Below are positions 1 to 6,932 of a DNA stretch of 52,034 bases, one piece after another. The position numbers were made by a program, and so were the translations under genes. The stretch is from positions 1 to 52,034 of the forward strand of contig NZ_AJXU01000081.1 in the NCBI RefSeq assembly GCF_000264315.1, in the 5' to 3' direction. The DNA is from Rhodanobacter fulvus Jip2 (GTDB lineage Bacteria; Pseudomonadota; Gammaproteobacteria; Xanthomonadales; Rhodanobacteraceae). Each line of letters begins with the position of its first letter. Position 1 is the first letter of the stretch. Below the pieces are notes generated by a model. That model was given only the letters and a program-made list of their open reading frames with translations. It did no database searches and was not told the origin of the DNA.

Positions 1-261
1 CTTGGCGCTTGCCGGGCATCGGGCAACCGCTCCTGCGTTGCCTCAACTCGGGCATCCATGCCCTCGCCATGCCCGGCAAGTCCGTGAGCCGGGGCCGGGC
101 TTTTCGACCGGACTCCTGTCCGGACGAAAAGGAGCCGACATCCATGTCGGCTCCCGCTGCGCGGCCTGTCGACCCCACCTCACCGCCGCACAGGGGCCCG
201 GGGTAAAGCAGCGGGCCATCCTGGCCCGCACTCGGTGCGCAACCGCTGCGCGGTTGCAAAA

Positions 262-296
262 GCGACAAGCGACAAGCGACAAGCAACAAGCGACAA
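262..296. repeat. Heptamer tandem repeat GCGACAA x5
   Basis: Five consecutive 7-bp units, four GCGACAA and one GCAACAA, are followed by a degenerate GCGAAGAGC/GCTGAAG tail to about 345. Other heptamer tracts with different units occur near 23921, 28003, 42417, 45577 and 50860. Confidence 0.85.
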
Positions 297-373
297 GCGA
301 AGAGCTGAAGCCGAAGAGCGAAGGGCTGAAAGTGGGAGAGCTAAAGATCGGGCCGAAGCGCAGGCCGCCTGTG

Positions 374-420
374 CTCCCTCTCCCCCGGCGACGCCGGGGG
401 AGAGGGCTGGGGTGAGGGGG
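374..420. repeat. Palindromic repeat, CCCTCTCCCC family (half copy)
   Basis: CTCCCTCTCCCCCGGC, a short loop and GCCGGGGGAGAGGG form a strong hairpin, followed by TGGGGTGAGGGGG. This is one half of the longer element found near 14315, 46860, 49591 and 51928. Confidence 0.8.
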
Positions 421-514
421 GGCTCTTGCTCTGCGATCGTTCTGCAAAAAGCTCAGGCAGCGCTGAGATGGAGTTCGAGCTGCCGCTTTCAGTGCAACCC
501 GGTCGAGGAAGCCC

Positions 515-1357
515 TCAGCGCAGTAGTTCGGGGGTGCTCTTCTCGATGATTCTCATCGACTCGGCGTTCTTCCGCTTCCACTCCCGCATCTCGGCATCGG
601 TCGTTGGAACATCCTGTCCGTACATCGGTTGTGGGGTTTGCCGGGGCACAAGGGCGGGTGGGCGCGAGTTTCGTACGGGTGGATGAGGTGTCACCAAGGT
701 CGTCGTTGGAAGAAAAGGCTTTCGCGCGAATTCGGTCAAGGCGTTTCGCACCACAAAAAATGCAATCAGGCTCGCGATGATCGCGAACGCGATGCCTGGC
801 AGCGGATTGCGTGCCGGTGCGCGACGTCCGCGGCGTGGGCGATAGCTCGCCGGACTGGTAGGCACACGCTCGTAAACGCTGGCATCGCTAAAGCTGGCGT
901 CATCCGCCTGGTTGGGTACGAATGCGGCGACAAGCGGGCCAACCATCTGGCGCAGCGCCGCACCATCGATCAGCTGGATACGTGGCTCCCTGGTGGCTGC
1001 CGCGTGCGCCGCCTGGGTGAACTCACCGCTGGTGACAACGATCGCGCCAGTGGCGTGTTCGGTCAGCATGACACCGAGCAATTCGTGGACGGGGTTATGG
1101 GTCACCTGCTGCGCGTTCCTATGCTTGCACTGGACGACGAGGTACTGTCCATCCAGGTACAGCTTGAGGTCGATGCCGCCATCAAACCGCGTCCCCGAAC
1201 CCGCCGTGCCAACGTGTTCCACGCGGTAACCTTGGCCGGCGTAGTAGGCGACCATCAGTTTCTCAAAGTCCTGCCAAGACACCTGCGCCAGTGCATCGCT
1301 GTAACGCTCGTACACGGGCCTGGAGCCGCGCCGGTCCCCTTTTCGATCGGTAAACAA
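515..1357 (-). CDS. Mrr-type restriction endonuclease-like protein with a membrane anchor
   Basis: 280 aa. Residues 26-150 match the Mrr_cat/PD-(D/E)XK fold: a conserved WQDFEKLM helix, GGID at 60-63 and the QCK motif (Q76-x-K78), which replaces the usual ExK in this family. A single hydrophobic helix follows at about 187-205, then a proline-rich tail, so the nuclease domain is probably tethered to the inner membrane. The start is TTG, chosen because a strong AGGGAGAAGG sits 3 nt upstream of it; a GTG at 1315 is the alternative. There is no methyltransferase or other restriction subunit beside it, so a classical restriction role is not shown. Family members cut DNA; the target here is unknown. 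Confidence 0.8.
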   Translation of the reverse strand: MFTDRKGDRRGSRPVYERYSDALAQVSWQDFEKLMVAYYAGQGYRVEHVGTAGSGTRFDGGIDLKLYLDGQYLVVQCKHRNAQQVTHNPVHELLGVMLTEHATGAIVVTSGEFTQAAHAAATREPRIQLIDGAALRQMVGPLVAAFVPNQADDASFSDASVYERVPTSPASYRPRRGRRAPARNPLPGIAFAIIASLIAFFVVRNALTEFARKPFLPTTTLVTPHPPVRNSRPPALVPRQTPQPMYGQDVPTTDAEMREWKRKNAESMRIIEKSTPELLR

Positions 1358-1558
1358 GGTCCTTCTCCCTGTGCGTCAATGCTTCGCGACAACATGTTGC
1401 CGGATCGGCAAAGCACTTCATGCCAGTTTGCCGGCGGCATGAAACACGATGCGTCACGTCAGGAAAGAGTACCCGTCGGCGAATGGCGCGGTACGGTAGT
1501 AGCCCGGTGGTAGCTGCTCTTGTGGCGTGACTAGAAGCATCGCGCACGGGATGCACTG

Positions 1559-3046
1559 CTACGGGGAGTGGGTAGCCGGCTCACGCACCCGCAAGGTGAA
1601 AAGACCAGCCACCAGCAGGCTGCCACCGCCAAGCGCCAGTGCCCAGATCGGCTGGCTGTGGAAGAAGGTTTTCAGCAGCATGCCCAGGACGCTGGCGGCC
1701 AGCAGCTGCGGTATCACGATGAAGAAATTGAAGATGCCCATGTAGACGCCCATCTTCGCGGCGGGCAGGTTGTCCGACAGCAACGCATACGGCAGCGACA
1801 GGATCGAGGCCCAGGCGAAACCCACGCCCACCATCGACAGCAGCAGCCAGTGCGGGTCGCGGATGAACAGGAAGGAGAGCAGGGCAATGCCGCCCACCCA
1901 CAGGTTCAGCAGGTGGCTGATGCGCAGGCCCCAGCGGCGCACCATCAGCGGAATCACCAGCGCGGCCAGCGCGGCAAAGCCGTTGTAGGCGGCGAACAGC
2001 ACGCCGACCCAGTTGGCGCCGTCGTTGTAGGCGACGGAGTGGGGATCGGTGCTGCCGAAATGCACTTCGGTGACGGCCGCCGTGGTGTAGATCCACATGG
2101 CGAATAGTGCGAACCAGGAGAAGAACTGCACCCAGGCCAGCCGCCGCATGGCATCGGGCATGTGGTGCAGGTCGCCCAGCACCTGGGTGAGCATGCCGTT
2201 GCCGCGTGAGCGCCCCAGCCACGCCTGCGCCAGGCCGTAGGCGATCAGGCTGCCGGCCAGGATATACAGGTCGCGTTGGAGGTTGTAATGGCTGATCAGC
2301 AGCACGCCGACGATGCCTGCCGAACACCAGACCACGGCGTTGCGCCATGCGGCGTGGCGGTCGATGGTTGCTGCAGCCACGGGGGCGGCGTGCTCGTCAC
2401 CCTGTTCGAAACCCAGCAATATTTCCGGCGGATATTCGCGGGTGAAAAGCACGGTCCACAACACCGAGCAGAGCAGCACCGCACCGCCGATGTAGAACGC
2501 ATATTTCACCGTATCGGGGATCACGCCGGCGGCGCCCACGTTGTCCACGCCGGCATGCGCCAGCAGCCACGGCAGCGCCGAGGCCACGATGGCGCCGAGG
2601 CCGATGAAGAAGCTCTGCATCGCGTAGCCCAGCGGCCGCTGGCGCGGCGGCAACTGGTCGCCCACGAAGGCGCGGAACGGCTCCATCGAGATGTTGATCG
2701 ACGCATCAAGCACCCACAGCAGGCCCGCGGCCATCCACAGGGCGGGCGAGTTGGGCATTGCCAGCAGGGCGAGCGTGGCCAGTACGGCCCCGGCGAGGAA
2801 ATACGGCCGGCGCCGGCCCAGCCGGTTCCAGGTGCGATCGGACCAGTAGCCGACGATGGGCTGCACCAGCAGGCCGGTGAGCGGCGCGGCGATCCACAGC
2901 GCGGGTATGTCGGTGACGTCCGCGCCCAGCGTCTGGAAGATGCGGCTGACGTTGGCGTTCTGCAGCGCAAAGCCGAACTGGATGCCCAGAAAACCGAAGC
3001 ACATGTTCCATATCTGCCAGAACGACAGCTCGGGTTTTCTGCTCAT
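1559..3046 (-). CDS. MFS sugar transporter (GPH/SLC45-like, maltose/sucrose type)
   Basis: 495 aa, about 12 membrane segments. The early loop GYWSDRTWNRLGRRRPYFL is characteristic of the sucrose/maltose proton-symporter group (plant SUT, SLC45, Caulobacter MalY, Xanthomonas SuxC). It would carry maltose or short maltodextrins across the inner membrane. Its ATG overlaps the stop of the upstream glycosidase gene by ATGA at 3043-3046, so the two are translationally coupled. It is the last gene of the minus-strand utilisation operon. The exact substrate is inferred from the neighbours, not from the sequence. Confidence 0.85.
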   Translation of the reverse strand: MSRKPELSFWQIWNMCFGFLGIQFGFALQNANVSRIFQTLGADVTDIPALWIAAPLTGLLVQPIVGYWSDRTWNRLGRRRPYFLAGAVLATLALLAMPNSPALWMAAGLLWVLDASINISMEPFRAFVGDQLPPRQRPLGYAMQSFFIGLGAIVASALPWLLAHAGVDNVGAAGVIPDTVKYAFYIGGAVLLCSVLWTVLFTREYPPEILLGFEQGDEHAAPVAAATIDRHAAWRNAVVWCSAGIVGVLLISHYNLQRDLYILAGSLIAYGLAQAWLGRSRGNGMLTQVLGDLHHMPDAMRRLAWVQFFSWFALFAMWIYTTAAVTEVHFGSTDPHSVAYNDGANWVGVLFAAYNGFAALAALVIPLMVRRWGLRISHLLNLWVGGIALLSFLFIRDPHWLLLSMVGVGFAWASILSLPYALLSDNLPAAKMGVYMGIFNFFIVIPQLLAASVLGMLLKTFFHSQPIWALALGGGSLLVAGLFTLRVREPATHSP

Positions 3047-5217
3047 GGTGCGGTCCTGGTCAGCGGCGCGATAAGCAGGTCGCCCATGCGTGCTTCATTC
3101 AATGGCCCCTCGATGCCGCCTTGCCCGCCGGTGTAGTGGGCGAAGTGGCGCAGGAAGCTCATGTTGAACCCCTGGCTGATCGAAAAAGCGCAAGGTGCGC
3201 CCGCGGATGCGTCGAACGTGACATGGGTGGATGGCTGCATGCCGACACTGTGCGGCATCACCATGGGCCTTGTCTGCACTGGCGCACCCTTGCACGCGAT
3301 CACCAGGTTTTTCACCGCGGCAGTGATGCCGGTGTTGATCGGGCCGTGATCGTTGGCGTAAACCAAGGTGGCCTTGAAGCGGCCGCTGGCGGGCGCTGTC
3401 CACGTTCGCGGCCAGGCGCCGGCGAGGCGCTGCATCGGGCCCACGCAGGTGACGGGGCTGGGCAGCGATTCGAGTTCTCCGGCGCGGCGGGTGACGGAAA
3501 AACATTGCTGCGCCGTGCTGGCGGGAACCAGGCGTTGACCGTCGATGGCACCGATGACCTTGCCATCCACATACAACTGGCCATACCCGCTGAAGCTGAT
3601 TTTCCAGCTACTCCCGGTGCGAGTTGCTTGCGGCGCCGCCGGTGTGGCCGGCGCAAACAACGGTGCGTCCAGCCGCAGCGGTGTCGTATCGACATGGATC
3701 GCCTTCAGCGTCACCACCGTCTCGTTGCCGTGGTGTTCAACGTCGCTGGCCACAAGCAGGTTGCCGTTGACCGAGGCCGGTCGTTGCAGGGTGATGCGTT
3801 GGTCGCGCAACTGCACGCTGATGCGCTCGCGGTCGCCAAACAGCATCGGCAGCAGGGAGGCGGGCAGCTTCGGCGTGATGCGGCCATCAGCGCTGAGGCC
3901 GAAGACGCCTTCGATCACCATGTCCAGGTAGCCGCCCACCGACCACAGTTGGCGCGGCGAGTTGACCACCGGGCCACTGAGCTTGCCGTCCTCCACGTGC
4001 ACGCGCTGGCTCAGCAGTTCGAAGTTCTCCATGTTGGAACCGCTCAACGCGGCGCCGCGCAGCAGTGAACGCAGTTCATGCGCGATGCGGTCGGGATCGT
4101 TCACCACCCGCGCGGCGCGCAGGGCATAGGCGCTGACGAAGGGCCAGATCGCCCGGTTGTGGTAGATCGGCTGATCCGCCCGTTCGGGCCAGATCACCGG
4201 GCTGCCGGCCGGATACGCGGGGTAGTTGGCCAGCGCCTGGCGGGCGCGGTCGGCATCGGCCACACCGCTGGTGATCGCCAGCGAGATGCCCAGCAGGTCA
4301 TAGGCTTCGATCGGCATGCCATCGCTGCCGATGTAGCTCATGTACAAGCCGCGGTCGCCGCGCCAGAAACGGGTGTTGATGGCGGCTTTCAACGCACCAG
4401 CGCGGATGCGGTAATCGGCCGCCTTCGGGTCATGGCGGCGTTCGGCCATCTGGACGGCCAATTGCAGGGCTTCGTAATGCAGCACGTTGGTGGACAGCGC
4501 GTAGGACTGCGCGATGAAGCGCACGTCGTTGGCGGTCCAGCCCGGGTAGCTCTGCTCACGCCAGTCGAGGAAGGAGGTCTCGCCGCGATAAAGCCCCATC
4601 GACGCATCGAACACGTAGTGCTGGTCCTGCGCCAGCGTATCGGTGAGCGCGCGATACACCGTGTCGGCAAACGCCGGGTCATCCAGCAGATGCCGCGCTC
4701 CCAGGAACCACACCACCCGATCGGTGCTGATTGGCCAGCTGCCGCCCGAGCCGGTGTCCTGCATCGGATACAGGCCCGGCGGCGCGGTGGGTTCGCGTAC
4801 GTCGGACAGCTTGAACAGCAGCGACGCTTTCGCCCGGACCGGGTTGATCCGCCACAAGCCCAGGTCGATCGCGTAGGACAGGTCGCGCGTCCACACGTAA
4901 TGCCACTTCTCGCCCGTCTCGAAACAGGCGCAAGGCATCGACTGGCCGTGGTCGAACGCGTCGTCGCGAATCGCCGCCACCGAGTCCTTGTGCAGGTCAT
5001 CCAGCGCCATTGCGAACAGGCCGTCGAACAGCGGGCTGCCGGTATGGGTGGCGAGCGGTTGGGCCGGGATGTGGCGATCGCCACCGGGAGCGTGCAGCAC
5101 GAAACCATCGCCGGCCACGCTCATGCTGGCCCGACGCTGCTGCCATTCGATGCCGTCGGCTGCGGGCGTCACGGCGCTCGACAGTGCCATCGACAGTGCG
5201 GTGGCCAGCACCATCAC
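3043..5217 (-). CDS. Secreted six-hairpin (alpha/alpha)6-barrel glycosidase
   Basis: 724 aa with a signal peptide at about residues 1-20 (MMVLATALSMALSS...). Residues about 60-480 look like a six-hairpin glycosidase: YVWTRDLSYAIDLGLW near 107-122 resembles the W-x-RD segment of GH15/GH63-type barrels, and further conserved aromatic and acidic segments follow (SWPISTDRVVWFLGARHLL, LWSVGGYLDMVIEGVFG). The C-terminal part is beta-rich. I cannot assign the GH family or the catalytic acids with confidence. The neighbours point to an alpha-glucan oligosaccharide as substrate, hydrolysed in the periplasm or outside the cell. It overlaps both the upstream GH13 gene (5214-5217) and the downstream transporter gene by 4 bp. 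Confidence 0.75.
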   Translation of the reverse strand: MMVLATALSMALSSAVTPAADGIEWQQRRASMSVAGDGFVLHAPGGDRHIPAQPLATHTGSPLFDGLFAMALDDLHKDSVAAIRDDAFDHGQSMPCACFETGEKWHYVWTRDLSYAIDLGLWRINPVRAKASLLFKLSDVREPTAPPGLYPMQDTGSGGSWPISTDRVVWFLGARHLLDDPAFADTVYRALTDTLAQDQHYVFDASMGLYRGETSFLDWREQSYPGWTANDVRFIAQSYALSTNVLHYEALQLAVQMAERRHDPKAADYRIRAGALKAAINTRFWRGDRGLYMSYIGSDGMPIEAYDLLGISLAITSGVADADRARQALANYPAYPAGSPVIWPERADQPIYHNRAIWPFVSAYALRAARVVNDPDRIAHELRSLLRGAALSGSNMENFELLSQRVHVEDGKLSGPVVNSPRQLWSVGGYLDMVIEGVFGLSADGRITPKLPASLLPMLFGDRERISVQLRDQRITLQRPASVNGNLLVASDVEHHGNETVVTLKAIHVDTTPLRLDAPLFAPATPAAPQATRTGSSWKISFSGYGQLYVDGKVIGAIDGQRLVPASTAQQCFSVTRRAGELESLPSPVTCVGPMQRLAGAWPRTWTAPASGRFKATLVYANDHGPINTGITAAVKNLVIACKGAPVQTRPMVMPHSVGMQPSTHVTFDASAGAPCAFSISQGFNMSFLRHFAHYTGGQGGIEGPLNEARMGDLLIAPLTRTAP

Positions 5218-6779
5218 TGCAGCACGGCCGTGCTGTAGGCCGGCAGGTGCAGAACGCCGTCGCGCAGCACGACATCGGGTTTGCTCTGCAACAGCACGCG
5301 GCGCGTCTTGTCCGGCGTGATCGTTTGCGGCGTGCCGGAAAGGTTGTGCGCCACCAGCACATGGCTGCTGGCGGCGTCGAGCCGGTAGGCCACCACTTGC
5401 TTGTTGTCCACGGTGTACGGCGTGAGCCGGCCATCGCGCAGCGCGCTGGCCTGGCTGCGCCAGTGGATCATCCGGGTGTAGAAACTCAGCAGGGAATCCG
5501 GGTCGCCTTGCTGCGCTTCCACCGAGATGGCGGGATCGTCATGACCGGCGCGCCAGGTGGTTTCGCCGGGCGCGTGGGTGGCGCGATGCCAGCGCATCGG
5601 CGTGCGGATATCGGGGTCGGGCTTTTGCCCGCGCATGCCGATCTCCTCGCCGTAGTAGAGGAACGGATCGCCGGGCAGGGTCAGCAGCATCGCGGCGGCC
5701 ATGCGCATGTGCTCGGCATTGCCGTCGAGCTGGCTCATCACGCGGTTCTGGTCGTGATTGGAAAGGAACGGCGCATCGACGCCGGAGCGGCCGGTGGTGG
5801 CGCGGTAGGTGCTGTCGATGTGGCCGAGCAGCTTATCCAGGCCATCGTTGCGTTCCTGCCGCGCACTGTCGATCAGTTTTTCGGCCAGCGGAAAATCGAA
5901 CACGGCGCTGAGCGGCTTGAAATACGGCGCCAGCTTTTCCGCCGACGGCTGGGTCACCTCGCCCACGATATAAGCGTGTGGATTGACCCCATTCATGCCG
6001 GCGCGAAACTGCGTCAGCCATGCGATGTTCTTACCCAGCACCTGTGGGTTGTCGGTGTCGGCCTTGAAGTCGAGGTAGACATGCTGCACGGCGTCCACGC
6101 GGAAACCATCCACGCCTTTTTGCAGCCAGTAGCGACCGATGCGGATCATCTCCTGGCGGACGGCGGGGTTGTCGAAATCGAGATCGGGCATGGCGCCAGT
6201 GAAGACGCCCAAATAGTGCTGCCTGCCCCGCGCGTGCCACGCGGGCGTGTCCGTGGCGCTGATCGCGTCGAGGTCGGTGCCGGGGCGCGACCACTGGTAC
6301 CAGCTGCGGTATTTACTGGCCGGGTCCAGCGCGGCGCGGAACCACGGGTGCTGGTCGCTGGAGTGGTTCATCACCAGATCCATGATCACCTTGATGCCGC
6401 GCTTGTGTGCCTCCGCCAGCAGCTTCTCGAAGTCCTGCATGCTGCCGTATTGCGGATTGATGCCGTAGTAGTCGGTGACGTCGTAGCCGTGGTTGCTGGG
6501 CGAGGGATTGATCGGCATCAGCCAGATCCCGCTGACGCCCAGCGATTGCAGGTAGTCGAGTTTGGCGGTGACGCCATTGAGATCGCCGATGCCATCGCCA
6601 TCGGTGTCGACCCAACTGCGCACGAAGATTTCGTACCAGACATCAGAGGGTGCCGTGTGGGCCGCGGGTGCATGGCTGGTCGTCGTGGGCGGTGCCGCGC
6701 CGGCGGTGCCGGCGAGGCCAAGTGCGAGTGCGGCGAAAAGCGTGGTGGTGCAGCCGAGTATGGATTGTCGCCAGAACAT
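5214..6779 (-). CDS. Secreted GH13 alpha-amylase-family enzyme
   Basis: 521 aa from the ATG at 6779, chosen over upstream in-frame codons because GGGGA lies just upstream and a clear signal peptide follows (FWRQSILGCTTTLFAALAL, cleavage near AGA-APP, about 28). GH13 motifs: calcium-type loop DTDGDGIGDL 58-67, region I DLVMNHSS 134-141, nucleophile D229 in GFRVDA, acid/base E274 in IVGEV, and transition-state D343 in FLSNHDQ. It probably cleaves maltodextrins in the periplasm after uptake by the adjacent receptor. It is the first gene of the three overlapping minus-strand genes, separated from the receptor gene by an intrinsic terminator. Alpha-amylase, neopullulanase and alpha-glucosidase cannot be told apart from motifs alone. 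Confidence 0.88.
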   Translation of the reverse strand: MFWRQSILGCTTTLFAALALGLAGTAGAAPPTTTSHAPAAHTAPSDVWYEIFVRSWVDTDGDGIGDLNGVTAKLDYLQSLGVSGIWLMPINPSPSNHGYDVTDYYGINPQYGSMQDFEKLLAEAHKRGIKVIMDLVMNHSSDQHPWFRAALDPASKYRSWYQWSRPGTDLDAISATDTPAWHARGRQHYLGVFTGAMPDLDFDNPAVRQEMIRIGRYWLQKGVDGFRVDAVQHVYLDFKADTDNPQVLGKNIAWLTQFRAGMNGVNPHAYIVGEVTQPSAEKLAPYFKPLSAVFDFPLAEKLIDSARQERNDGLDKLLGHIDSTYRATTGRSGVDAPFLSNHDQNRVMSQLDGNAEHMRMAAAMLLTLPGDPFLYYGEEIGMRGQKPDPDIRTPMRWHRATHAPGETTWRAGHDDPAISVEAQQGDPDSLLSFYTRMIHWRSQASALRDGRLTPYTVDNKQVVAYRLDAASSHVLVAHNLSGTPQTITPDKTRRVLLQSKPDVVLRDGVLHLPAYSTAVLQ

Positions 6780-6841
6780 GGACGTTCCCCATGGATTGCG
6801 GGTGGACGGCATCCGCGCATGATGCGCGTTGCCGCCTGCCG

Positions 6842-6879
6842 AAAAAAAGCCCGGGATCCAGCGTGCAACCGGCCCGGGC
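6842..6879 (-). terminator. Intrinsic terminator after the TonB receptor gene
   Basis: On the minus strand GCCCGGG, a 17-nt loop and CCCGGGC are followed directly by seven T (6842-6848). A second strong hairpin lies between it and the receptor stop (6894-6924, arms GCCGGGCGCCGC). The pair sits between receptor and amylase genes, so it probably attenuates read-through and keeps receptor expression above that of the downstream enzymes. Confidence 0.75.
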
Positions 6880-6932
6880 AGAAGAGGAAAGTTGCCGGGC
6901 GCCGCTTTCGTGCGGCGCCCGGGCTCGATCAC

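Larger units (their letters stand above)
1..514. repeat. Gene-free region of stacked inverted repeats
   Basis: No open frame here looks like a real protein; the frames that exist read through repeats. A 12-bp inverted repeat (CTTGCCGGGCAT at 8-19, complement at 69-80) brackets the first element. A second hairpin, AGCCGACAT-cc-ATGTCGGCT, lies at 133-152. A heptamer tract (unit GCGACAA) occupies 262-296, and a copy of the CCCTCTCCCCC/GGGGGAGAGGG palindrome lies at 374-420. Apart from the repeats I see nothing in this stretch. Confidence 0.7.

Noticed and set aside
2..447. Overlapping frames of 65-137 codons at the window start
   Set aside because: They run through inverted repeats and a heptamer tract, and their products are repeat translations.
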